Shown here: positions 32,276-40,335 of the stretch, one piece after another
Layout of the letters: the number at the start of each line of letters is the position of its first letter
Numbering within the stretch: the first letter of the stretch is position 1
Assembly (NCBI GenBank): GCA_040226215.1
Contig: JAVKFF010000149.1
Location: forward strand, 6,185 to 70,184
DNA from: JAVKFF01 sp040226215
GTDB taxonomy: Bacteria > Pseudomonadota > Alphaproteobacteria > DSM-16000 > Inquilinaceae
Direction of reading: 5' to 3'
DNA length: 64,000 nucleotides
Notes under the pieces: model-generated
What the model saw: the letters and a program-made list of their open reading frames with translations, nothing else
The model's database searches: none
What the model was told of the DNA's origin: nothing
Made by a program: the position numbers and the translations under genes

Positions 32276-32874
32276 CCCGCATTCCGCACGCCGACAACGA
32301 CGCCATCGCCGCGCTCGCCCACCACCTGGAGAGCCTGTCGGGGCATTTCCCGGAACTGCCCAACAGCATGAAGACCATGGCCTGGCGGCCGGAAATGGTG
32401 CCGCCGATGGTGGCGCTGTGGAACGTGATCATGCATTCCGGCACGGTACCGCGGGCGCTGAAATGGATGGTGGGGCACATCGCCAGCCGGGCCCATGGCT
32501 GCCAGTACTGCTCGGCCCACACGGCCAAGGGCGCTTCGATCGACGGCATCGCGGACGAGAAGGTGGAGGCGCTGTGGACCTTCGAGCAGAGCGAGCTTTT
32601 CACCGCCGGGGAGAAGGCGGCGCTGCGCGTGGCGTTGGGCGCGGCGCAGGTGCCCAACGCCACCACCGACGAGGATTTCGCGGAACTGAGGCAGCACTAC
32701 ACGCCGCCGGAGATCGTCGAGATCATCTCGGTGGTGTCCATCTATGGCTTTTTCAATCGCTGGAACGATACCTTCGCCACGACGCTGGAATCGGCCCCGC
32801 TCGACTTTGCCCGGGCGCGCCTGGGCGAGCAGGGCTGGCATGTCGGGAAGCATGTGGATCAGGCGCTAGAGTGA
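32272..32874 (+). CDS. Carboxymuconolactone decarboxylase / AhpD-like protein
   Basis: A 200-residue all-helical protein. The redox motif C-Q-Y-C-S-A-H is present near residue 78-84, the CxxCxxxH pattern of AhpD and peroxidase-related proteins; family members reduce hydroperoxides or act as small decarboxylases/isomerases. Here it is the last structural gene of the BKACE-Hyu-Liv operon, with an ATGA overlap with livM. A role in detoxifying a reactive intermediate of the pathway is possible but not shown by sequence. Confidence 0.8.
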   Translation: MTRIPHADNDAIAALAHHLESLSGHFPELPNSMKTMAWRPEMVPPMVALWNVIMHSGTVPRALKWMVGHIASRAHGCQYCSAHTAKGASIDGIADEKVEALWTFEQSELFTAGEKAALRVALGAAQVPNATTDEDFAELRQHYTPPEIVEIISVVSIYGFFNRWNDTFATTLESAPLDFARARLGEQGWHVGKHVDQALE

Positions 32875-32916
32875 TGGTGGACGGTGCCGAGTCGCGACGA
32901 TCTGGAGGACGGTAGG

Positions 32917-33669
32917 ATGGCCGGGCGCCTCAAGCGCGTGGAGAAGGCGACGCTGCAGCAACGGGTCTGCGACGAGTTGAAACGGGCGCTGATGTCCGGG
33001 CGTTTCGTGCCCGGCGAGGTGATCACGCTGCGCCGCGTCGCCGATGAGATGGGTACCAGCGCCATGCCGGTGCGCGAGGCGATGATGCGCCTGATCGCCG
33101 AGCGGGCGCTGGAGATGCTGCCCAACCGGACGGTGCGCGTCCGCCTGATGTCGGTCGACCAGCTGCGTGACCTCTGGTCGGTGCGCGTCTTCCTCGAAGG
33201 CGAGGCGGCGGCGCGCGCGGCGATGAACGCCAAGCCCGGAGAGATCGCCCGGCTCACCCAGCTCAACCGCGAGATCGCGCGCATCTTCGACTCCGGCGAC
33301 ATGATGGGCATGGTGAAGCTGAACCAGCAGTTCCACTTCATGCTCTACGGACTGTCGCGGTCGGATCATTTGATGGCGATCATCGAGGGGCTGTGGCTGC
33401 AGACCGGCCCCTATCTGATGGCCTCGGTCGGCCGCGCGTCGACGAAGGCACAGGCGGAGAACGCGGAGACGCGCCGGAACCTGATCGTGCATCACGGCGA
33501 CGTGCTGCGCGCGCTCGCCGAGCGCGACGGCGAGCTGGCGCGCCGGGCGATCGCCGAAGACATCGGCAACGCGGCGACCCTGGTGATCGCCGAGGCCGAG
33601 GCGCTGGAGATGACCAAAGGCGCCGCCGAGGACGGCCAGCAACTGCGCGCGACCGGCAGCCTGGGCTAG
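32917..33669 (+). CDS. FCD-domain GntR-family transcriptional regulator
   Basis: A 250-residue regulator. Winged helix-turn-helix at about 10-75 (LKRALMSGRFVPGEVI, MGTSAMPVREAMMRL), FCD domain from about 85 with His residues in NQQFHFMLYGL and IVHHGDVLRAL. The ATG at 32917 has GGAGG nine bases before it; a GTG at 32884 in the same frame lacks this. It is the local regulator of the BKACE2-Hyu-Liv operon by position; the TGTGATCA and inverted-repeat sequences at 22719-22770 are candidate targets. Confidence 0.88.
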   Translation: MAGRLKRVEKATLQQRVCDELKRALMSGRFVPGEVITLRRVADEMGTSAMPVREAMMRLIAERALEMLPNRTVRVRLMSVDQLRDLWSVRVFLEGEAAARAAMNAKPGEIARLTQLNREIARIFDSGDMMGMVKLNQQFHFMLYGLSRSDHLMAIIEGLWLQTGPYLMASVGRASTKAQAENAETRRNLIVHHGDVLRALAERDGELARRAIAEDIGNAATLVIAEAEALEMTKGAAEDGQQLRATGSLG

Positions 33670-33700
33670 AGCTGGTGCGAGGGAAGGAGAGGAGGAAGCG

Positions 33701-34264
33701 ATGAAGACGAGCACCCCGCCGCCCGAGGAGATGGCGCAGCATGTCGCCCGGTTCGAGGCGCTGCAGCCGATGGCGGCGATGAGCGATCCGGAGCTGCCGC
33801 TGGAGGCGCGCGACAAGATCTTCTCGCGGAAGCTCATCCCGGTTGTGTCGCCCAAAGGCGGCAAGACGCCCTTCGGCGCAGCCGGCATTCGCGACCGCGA
33901 CTTCTCGATAACCTACGCGGTCTGCCCGCCAGGAACCGGGCCCGGCCTGCACGCTCATCACCGCACGGTCGAGACCTTCACCGTGATCCGGGGCCGGTTC
34001 TGTTTCGACTGGGGTGATGCGGGCGAGCATTCGGTCGAGCTCGGTCCCCTCGATGTCTTCTCCGTGCCGCCCGGGGTGTGCCGTGGCTTCACAAATGTGT
34101 CGGCGGAGGAGGGCGTGCTGCAGGTGCTGATCACCGGCGGCATCCACGACATGAACGACATTGCCTTCCCGCCGGCGATGGAACGCGACATCGCCGCGAT
34201 CAGCCCCAAGGCACTGGAGAAGTTCAAGGGCATGGGTCTGAGTTTCGACGCCGGCGTGGAGTAG
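33701..34264 (+). CDS. Cupin-domain protein
   Basis: A 187-residue single-cupin protein. The first cupin motif G-L-H-A-H-H-x4-E-x6-G (TGPGLHAHHRTVETFTVIRG) supplies two or three His and a Glu as metal ligands; the second motif region is GPLDVFSVPPGVCRGFTN, where the expected His is replaced by Cys/Arg surroundings. Such proteins can be dioxygenases, isomerases or ligand sensors. It has a very strong ribosome site (GGAGAGGAGG). It is the last rightward gene before the convergent TRAP operon. Function unknown. Confidence 0.78.
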   Translation: MKTSTPPPEEMAQHVARFEALQPMAAMSDPELPLEARDKIFSRKLIPVVSPKGGKTPFGAAGIRDRDFSITYAVCPPGTGPGLHAHHRTVETFTVIRGRFCFDWGDAGEHSVELGPLDVFSVPPGVCRGFTNVSAEEGVLQVLITGGIHDMNDIAFPPAMERDIAAISPKALEKFKGMGLSFDAGVE

Positions 34265-34267
34265 CGC

Positions 34268-35566
34268 CTACATCGTCCGGGGCAGCCAGAGTGCGATGTC
34301 CGGAAAGACCACGAGCAGCGCCACGACGACGAGCGAGACGAGCACGAACGGCGCCGCACCGCGGAATATATGGCCAATGGGAATGTCCGGGGCGGCGTTC
34401 TTCAGAACGTAGACGTTGAGCCCGACGGGCGGGGTGATCAGCGCCAGTTCGATCATCATCATCAGGAAGACGCCGAACCAGACCGGGTCGTAGCCGAGCT
34501 CGAGTACCAGCGGCATCACGAAGGGCAGGGTGAGGATCAGCATGCCGAAGGTGTCGAGCATGGCGCCCAGCACGAGATAGATCAGCACCAGCACGATGAT
34601 GAACGTGTAGGCGTCCAGATTCAGGTCGCCGATCCAGCCGACCAGCGCCGAGGACAGGCCGGTGAGCACGAGGAAGCGCGAGAACAGCACGCCGCCGATC
34701 AGGATGGCGTAGATGATGGCGCTGGTGGACACCGTCTCCCACAGCGCCTGGCGCAGAACGGACAGCCTGAGGCGCCCCATCACCCCGGCGACCAGCAGGA
34801 CGCCGACACAGCCGACGCCCGAGGCCTCCGTCGGCGTGAAGACGCCGCCATAGATGCCGCCGAGCACGATGAGGAAGACCGCCGTGGTCGGCAGCAGCTT
34901 CCACAGGGCGCCGATCCGGTCGGCCAGGGAAAAGCGCGGACCGGGCGGGCCGAGTTCGCGGTTCGCCAGGCAGCGGACGATGATGTAGAGCGTGAAGGCG
35001 CCGGCCAGCAGCAGGCCCGGCAGGATGCCGGCGATGAACAGGTGACCGATCGAGGTCTCGGTCCATACCCCGTAGATCACCATCGGGATGGAGGGCGGGA
35101 TGAGGATGGCGAGCGCACCCGACGCCGCCAGGCTGCCAGTGCCGAGCTTGAGGTCGTAGCGGTAGCGTTTCATCTCCGGCACCACCATCGCGCCCATGGT
35201 GGCGACCGCGGCGACGCTGGAGCCGGTGACGGCGCCGAAGCCGGCGGAGGTCAGCGTGGCGGTGACGGCGAGCCCGCCGGGCAGCCGGCCGAACCACTTG
35301 TAGACGCAGTCGTAGAGGTCGGCCGCGATGCCCGATCGATAGACGAGCTGCCCCATCAGGATGAACAGCGGCACGGCGATCAGGAAGAAGTTGGTGCCCC
35401 CCTCCCAGGCGACCAGGCCCATCTGCATCATGGTCGGGTTGAGACCGAGCACGGCGAGGTTGCCCAGCACGCCGATGGCCGCCATGGCGAAGCCGATGGG
35501 AACGCCGATAAGGATGAGCAGGAGCAGCGCCAGAACGCCGATGATGCCGAGCGCGAAGAGCGTCAC
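34268..35566 (-). CDS. TRAP transporter large permease (DctM family)
   Basis: A 432-residue carrier subunit with about twelve membrane segments. Motifs: IPLFILMGQLVYRSG region, SSVAAVATMGAMVVPEMKR, ILIPPSIPMVIYG, and FTPTEASGVGCVG. It is the last gene of a leftward operon DctP - serine hydrolase - DctQ - DctM and its start overlaps the DctQ stop by four bases. Three bases separate its stop codon from that of the convergent cupin gene. Confidence 0.93.
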   Translation of the reverse strand: MTLFALGIIGVLALLLLILIGVPIGFAMAAIGVLGNLAVLGLNPTMMQMGLVAWEGGTNFFLIAVPLFILMGQLVYRSGIAADLYDCVYKWFGRLPGGLAVTATLTSAGFGAVTGSSVAAVATMGAMVVPEMKRYRYDLKLGTGSLAASGALAILIPPSIPMVIYGVWTETSIGHLFIAGILPGLLLAGAFTLYIIVRCLANRELGPPGPRFSLADRIGALWKLLPTTAVFLIVLGGIYGGVFTPTEASGVGCVGVLLVAGVMGRLRLSVLRQALWETVSTSAIIYAILIGGVLFSRFLVLTGLSSALVGWIGDLNLDAYTFIIVLVLIYLVLGAMLDTFGMLILTLPFVMPLVLELGYDPVWFGVFLMMMIELALITPPVGLNVYVLKNAAPDIPIGHIFRGAAPFVLVSLVVVALLVVFPDIALWLPRTM

Positions 35567-36078
35567 GTCGGCGCATCCTCGAGCGGCCGCTGGACGCGCA
35601 CGAAGGGCGCGGCCAGAAAGGCCAGCGCGGTCAGCAGGGCGGCGATGCCGAAGACCGCGTGGAATGGCCAGAGCGGCACAGGGATGAAGTCCGCGCGGTC
35701 GCCATAGCGCACGGCTTCGCGCACATCGGAGACCGATTGCCAGGCCAGCATGCCGGCCACGGCGACGCCGATGGCCGCGGTCAGCAGGTCGACGGCGATC
35801 TGCGCCGGCCGCGCCATCCGCTCGTAGAACAGCTCCATGCGGATATGGCGCCTGGTCGCGGTCGCCAGGGGCAGGCCGGCCGAGAGCACGACGAGGAGCA
35901 GCAGCGTGTTGATCTCCTGCGACCAGATGATGGCGCTGGCGAAGAAGTAGCGCAGGACGACGTCGACCGAGACCAGCAGCACCATGGCCGGCAGGCCGAC
36001 CCAGACGCCGAGCGCGTGCATCGCGCGGCAGACGCCCAGCATGAGCGACAGCCGCGGCGGCACCGAGACCGTCTCCAT
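35563..36078 (-). CDS. TRAP transporter small permease (DctQ family)
   Basis: A 171-residue protein with four hydrophobic segments and the DctQ region IIWSQEINTLLLLVVLSAGLPLATATRRHIRMELF. It starts one base after the serine hydrolase stop, so the hydrolase and the permease are translated from the same message. Confidence 0.87.
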   Translation of the reverse strand: METVSVPPRLSLMLGVCRAMHALGVWVGLPAMVLLVSVDVVLRYFFASAIIWSQEINTLLLLVVLSAGLPLATATRRHIRMELFYERMARPAQIAVDLLTAAIGVAVAGMLAWQSVSDVREAVRYGDRADFIPVPLWPFHAVFGIAALLTALAFLAAPFVRVQRPLEDAPT

Positions 36079-36079
36079 G

Positions 36080-37246
36080 TCACGCCGCCTGCGTGCGGGC
36101 GAGGCAGACGGAGGCGGCGTTGATCACCGCGCTGGCGAAGGGTCCCTGGTCGGCGACCGGGGCCATGCGGTTGCCGCAATAGGAGAAGCCGTAGCCGAGG
36201 TCGGGATCGCCGAAGGCGATGGCACCGCCGATGCCGGCATGTCCGAAAGCGTTGCGTCCTCCACCCATGGGCAGCACGGGCGAGGAGAGCATGAAGCCCA
36301 GGCCCATGCGGAAATGCCGGTTGCTGATCGCCTCGACCGCGTCCCAGGCGGGCTGCCGGGCCTCGGTGATGGCCTTCTCGCCGATCAGCCTGCGGCCGTC
36401 GCCAACCTGGCCGCCATTGGCGAGGATATCGTACATCCGCGCCATCGCCCGGGCATTGCCGTGCCCGCCGCCAGAAGCGAATCCGCGCTTCAGATAGCGG
36501 GGGTCGTTGAAGTCCGGTCGCGGCCTCGCCGGACGCCAGGCGCGATAGATGGGCGAATCGACCAGCCAGTTGATCGCCTCGTAGCTGGGCGTGCCGCGGG
36601 TCGGGTAGAACGGGCTGCGCCGGGTGACGAGGTCGCCGGCGACCGAGAAGTGGAAATCGATGCCGCCCGGCCCGGCGATCTCGTCGCGGAAGAAGTCCGA
36701 CAGGCAGCGCCCGTCGACCAGCTCGACCAGGGCCTCGCAGAGCAGGCCATAGGTGAAGGAGTGGTAGCAGGGTGTCGAGCCGGGCGGCCAGGTCGGCACC
36801 TGTCGGGCCAGCGCGGCGCGCAGGGTCTCGATGTCGTAGAGCGAATTCTCCGGCGCCGTGTCGAGAAAGGGCAGGCTGCCGAGATGGGCCAGCACGGTGC
36901 GCACGGTCATCGCCGCCTTGCCGCCCTGCGCGAAGTCGGGCCAGTAGTGCGAAACCGGCCGGTCGAGCTCGATGCGCCCGCGGTCGATAAGGAGGTGGAC
37001 GGCGAGCGCCGCCATCGACTTGGTGACCGACATCATGCAGACGATCGTGTCGCGCTGCCAGGGCTGGGTGCGCCGGATGTCGAGATAGCCGCCCCAGAGG
37101 TCGACCAGCACCTCGCCCCGGCGGATCAGGGCGACCGAGGCGCCGATTTCCTCGCCGCTCGCGAAATTCTCCGTGAAGGCCGCGCGCACCTCGGCGAAGT
37201 CGGGATGGCAGGTGCCCTCGACCGGTGCGTCGAAGCGGATGGTCAT
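36080..37246 (-). CDS. Serine hydrolase of the beta-lactamase / EstB family, encoded inside a TRAP operon
   Basis: A 388-residue protein of the class C beta-lactamase fold, in which most soluble members are esterases, lactonases or peptidases. The catalytic S-x-x-K is SVTK (near residue 80, in MSVTKSMAALAV), the Y-x-S/N element is YHSFTYG, and the third motif is F-G-H-A-G-I-G-G near residue 335. No signal peptide is seen, so a cytoplasmic site is likely. The ATG at 37246 gives MTIRFDAPVEG. Its position between the binding protein and permease genes suggests it hydrolyses the imported ester or lactone. Confidence 0.88.
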   Translation of the reverse strand: MTIRFDAPVEGTCHPDFAEVRAAFTENFASGEEIGASVALIRRGEVLVDLWGGYLDIRRTQPWQRDTIVCMMSVTKSMAALAVHLLIDRGRIELDRPVSHYWPDFAQGGKAAMTVRTVLAHLGSLPFLDTAPENSLYDIETLRAALARQVPTWPPGSTPCYHSFTYGLLCEALVELVDGRCLSDFFRDEIAGPGGIDFHFSVAGDLVTRRSPFYPTRGTPSYEAINWLVDSPIYRAWRPARPRPDFNDPRYLKRGFASGGGHGNARAMARMYDILANGGQVGDGRRLIGEKAITEARQPAWDAVEAISNRHFRMGLGFMLSSPVLPMGGGRNAFGHAGIGGAIAFGDPDLGYGFSYCGNRMAPVADQGPFASAVINAASVCLARTQAA

Positions 37247-37319
37247 GGCGGCTTTCCGGTCCTCCACGAAAAGAGGGGCCGGGCCGTTGCGGCGACCCGG
37301 CCAGTACAGGGAGGCAATA

Positions 37320-38456
37320 TTAGAAGTCTACGATACCCTCGATCGGCTCCGCCAGGATCATGGCGCGCAGTTCCTCGTCGCTGAACTGGTTGTAGTGCGC
37401 CTCCAGCCGCTCGATATCGGCCAGCAGCTGGGTGGCCGGCTTGCCCTCGGCCTCGAGCCGGGCGACCCAGTCGTCGATCACCGGCTGCACCGCGTCGCGC
37501 ATGCGCTGCAGCTCCTCCTCGGGCAGCTCGATGAACTCCACGCCGGCCTCGGCATAGGCGGCCTGTGCACGTTCCGCGAAGGCGGTGGTCGACTCGTCCG
37601 TGATCGCCGCGGCGATGCGTTGCTGCATCTCGTAGAAGGCCGTCTGCAGGTCCGGCGGCAGGGCCGCGAACTCGTCCGGGCTGAAGCAGCTGTCGATATG
37701 CACCGTGGTGATGTTCAGCGTCGTGTAGTAGGGCGCCAGCTCGTATATGCGATAGGGCACGAAGCCGGCGTCGACCCAGATGACCGCGTCGATGATGCCC
37801 TGCTGAAAGGCGGCGTAGAGTTCGGGGTAGGGGATGCTGACGAGGCTGAAGCCGAGCGCCTCGGCGACCTCGGGCTGGAAGCCCTGGGCGGAGACCCGCA
37901 GGCCCGCCAGGTCGTCGAGCGTGCGGATCGGTGACGCCGACATGACGTTGGAAAGGCCGGCGAGGATCTGGTGGGCGAAGGAGACGCCCGCCGCCTCGAA
38001 CTCCTGGCGGTAGTAGTCGCGCGCCAGCTCCATGGCCACGCGCACCGAAACCAGCGGCCGTTCCGGCACCACGAAGGGCAGCTCGAACACCCGCGTCATC
38101 TCGAAGCCGGTGGGCTCGAAGGAGGTGTAGCAGGCGGCGTATTCCGAGATGCCGCCGCGCACCGCCCGGAAACCCTCAGCCGGCCCGTGCAGGCTGCCGG
38201 CGCCGAACTGCTCGATGGTGAAGCGTCCGTTCGAATGCTCGGCCATCCAGTCGAAGGCGGCCTGCCAGACCGGGGGCACGACCGAGGCCGGGGGTGCGGG
38301 GTGCGAGAACCGCCAGGCGGCACTGTCACCCTCGGCGGCGATCGCGGCGGCCGGCGGCGTGGAGAAATAGCCCAGCGCCAGATCGGACTGGGCCGAAGCG
38401 GTCGTTGATACAAGCAGGGCTGCAACTACGGCAAGCGGACCGGCCGGACTCCTCAT
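37320..38456 (-). CDS. TRAP transporter substrate-binding protein (DctP family)
   Basis: A 378-residue periplasmic protein, longer than the other DctP proteins here. Signal peptide of about 22 residues ending TTASAQ. Recognisable DctP segments are GLRVSAQGFQPEVAEALG and YPELYAAFQQGIIDAVIW. It heads the leftward TRAP-hydrolase operon and is divergent from the SDR gene. The 145-bp gap between them is AT-rich, with the small inverted repeat CTTGATGCAAG near 38554. Confidence 0.87.
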   Translation of the reverse strand: MRSPAGPLAVVAALLVSTTASAQSDLALGYFSTPPAAAIAAEGDSAAWRFSHPAPPASVVPPVWQAAFDWMAEHSNGRFTIEQFGAGSLHGPAEGFRAVRGGISEYAACYTSFEPTGFEMTRVFELPFVVPERPLVSVRVAMELARDYYRQEFEAAGVSFAHQILAGLSNVMSASPIRTLDDLAGLRVSAQGFQPEVAEALGFSLVSIPYPELYAAFQQGIIDAVIWVDAGFVPYRIYELAPYYTTLNITTVHIDSCFSPDEFAALPPDLQTAFYEMQQRIAAAITDESTTAFAERAQAAYAEAGVEFIELPEEELQRMRDAVQPVIDDWVARLEAEGKPATQLLADIERLEAHYNQFSDEELRAMILAEPIEGIVDF

Positions 38457-38601
38457 CTCATGTCTCCCGCAGTGTGAACTCCCGGTGACGTCCTGGGCGG
38501 GTTTCGTGCCGGCCTTCTGACGTCGGCGATTTTGATGGTGATCTCGCAGGCGGCTTGATGCAAGATTGTTTATCTTTTATCACAGATATCAGGGGGCCGA
38601 A

Positions 38602-39372
38602 ATGGCATTCGACGGCACGGTCGCGTTGGTCACCGGTGGCAGCCAGGGTATCGGTGCGGCGGTCGCCCGGCAGCTTGCCGCCAAGGGCGCGAAGGTCGCG
38701 GTGGTGGCCTCGTCGAGTCTGGAAAAGGCGAAGGCCGTCACCGACGCGATCGCCGCCGCCGGCGGAACCGCCCGTCCCTTCGTCTGCGATGTCCGGCGGG
38801 TGGCAGACATCACCCGGGTCGTCGGGGAGGTGGAGCAGGCGCTAGGGCCCATCGGCATCCTGGTGAACGCCGCCGGTGTCTACTACGCCACCCCGCTCGG
38901 CCAGACCACGGAGGAGCAGTTCGACCGCATGGTCGACATCAACATGAAGGGCACCTTCTTCCTGACCAACACGGTCGGCCCGCGGATGATCGAGCGGGGA
39001 CAGGGCGGCAAGATCGTGAATTTCTCCTCGGTCGCCGGCGTGCTCGGCGTGACCGGTCGCAGCCTCTACTGCGGCAGCAAGGCGGCGATCATGATGATGA
39101 CCCGCGCCTGGGCCAAGGAGCTGGCACCGCACGACATCAACGTCAACGCTATCGCCCCTGGCAATACCGAGACGCCGATGAACGAGGACGTGCGCACCAA
39201 GCCGGAGAAGGCCGAGGCGCTGGCGGCGATGAAGAAGGCGACGCCGAGCCGGACGGCCTATACCGACCCGGAAGAGATGGCGGCGATCGCCGTCTTCCTG
39301 TGCTCCGACGCCGCCCGACCCATGCACGGCTCGACCCTGCTCGCCGACGAGGGCATCTCCGCGGGGCTGTGA
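38602..39372 (+). CDS. Short-chain dehydrogenase/reductase (FabG-like SDR)
   Basis: A 256-residue NAD(P)-dependent oxidoreductase. TGGSQGIG (11-18) is the cofactor loop, NAAG at 89-92, and the catalytic residues are S142/S143, Y156 and K160 (YCGSK), with N114 in DINMKG completing the tetrad. The ATG at 38602 follows AGGGGG; upstream in-frame codons would cover the promoter. Divergent from the TRAP-hydrolase operon, it may oxidise the hydroxyl product of the hydrolase. Not a housekeeping fabG, given the isolation from fatty-acid genes. Confidence 0.9.
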   Translation: MAFDGTVALVTGGSQGIGAAVARQLAAKGAKVAVVASSSLEKAKAVTDAIAAAGGTARPFVCDVRRVADITRVVGEVEQALGPIGILVNAAGVYYATPLGQTTEEQFDRMVDINMKGTFFLTNTVGPRMIERGQGGKIVNFSSVAGVLGVTGRSLYCGSKAAIMMMTRAWAKELAPHDINVNAIAPGNTETPMNEDVRTKPEKAEALAAMKKATPSRTAYTDPEEMAAIAVFLCSDAARPMHGSTLLADEGISAGL

Positions 39373-39448
39373 CCCGGCTTCGCGGCGCTGGATAGCGCGG
39401 GCGCGCACTTGCCGGCCAAGGGCTGAGGCAGCAGGGCCGTGCCCGCCG

Positions 39449-40264
39449 TCACGCCGTGTTGCGTCCGCTGCCGCCGATCGCGCGGGAGACCCGCTCGGCC
39501 GCGGCCTTGACCGCGGGGATCAGCTGGGTGCGCAGTGCCGCGGTGAAGCGGAATTGCGGCACGGAGATGCCGAGCGCTGCGACCACTTCGCCGCGGGCGC
39601 CGTAAACCGGGGCAACGACGCCGCCGCCGCTCGCCTCCGACTGCTCCTTCAGGCTGACGGCATAGCCGTCGCGGCGGATGCGCTCGAGCATCGCCTTCAG
39701 CTGATCGGGATCGGTGATGGTGCGCGAGGCGAGGCGCGTCAGCGGCACGCGCGCCAGATAGTCGTCGAGTTCGGACGCGCCGAGGCCGGAGAGCAGCACG
39801 CGGCTCGCCGCCCCGGCATAGAGCGGTTTCTCGATGCCGGTCGGGATCACCCGACGTACCGGCTGCTGGCCGACGACCTGGTCGAGGTCGACGCGGAAAT
39901 CGCCGGAGCGCACGCTGATCGCCGTGGTTTCGTTGAAACGCTGGGAGAGCTCCCGCATCACCGGCATGGCCAGCTCGACGAGGCCGCCGGTCGAACGCGC
40001 GATCTCCGCCAGGGCGAGGATCTCGTAGCCGAGGCGATAGCGGCCCGTCTCCTCGTCCTTGGCGACCATGCCGTGATGGCGCAGGGCCGCCAGCAGGCGC
40101 AGGCAGGTGGAGATGTGCAGGTCCGTCCGCTCGGCGATCTGGCTCAGGCTCAGACCGGGATCGCCCTGCCGGAATACCTTGAGGATGGAGATCGCCCGGT
40201 CGAGGACGTTCACCCGGTAGGGGCGGTCGTCCTCCTCGCCCTTCGGCAGGGCCCGTTTCACCAT
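39449..40264 (-). CDS. IclR-family transcriptional regulator
   Basis: A 271-residue regulator. N-terminal winged helix-turn-helix (VLDRAISILKVFRQG, then SLSQIAERTDLHISTCLRLLAAL) at about 18-80, followed by the IclR effector domain with typical ATAISVRSG-like (TTAISVRSGDF), IPTGIEKPLYAGAASRVLL and VAALGISVPQ. It lies 71 bp after the dehydratase-like genes on the same strand and convergent with the SDR gene. It may control the CoA transferase-dehydratase operon, whose promoter holds a 15-bp inverted repeat of the size IclR proteins bind. Confidence 0.9.
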   Translation of the reverse strand: MVKRALPKGEEDDRPYRVNVLDRAISILKVFRQGDPGLSLSQIAERTDLHISTCLRLLAALRHHGMVAKDEETGRYRLGYEILALAEIARSTGGLVELAMPVMRELSQRFNETTAISVRSGDFRVDLDQVVGQQPVRRVIPTGIEKPLYAGAASRVLLSGLGASELDDYLARVPLTRLASRTITDPDQLKAMLERIRRDGYAVSLKEQSEASGGGVVAPVYGARGEVVAALGISVPQFRFTAALRTQLIPAVKAAAERVSRAIGGSGRNTA

Positions 40265-40335
40265 GTCGCGATCCCCCTCAGTCCCTGACAGCCGGCGTCA
40301 CGAGGCCGGGCGACTATACCTGACCGCCGGCGCCG

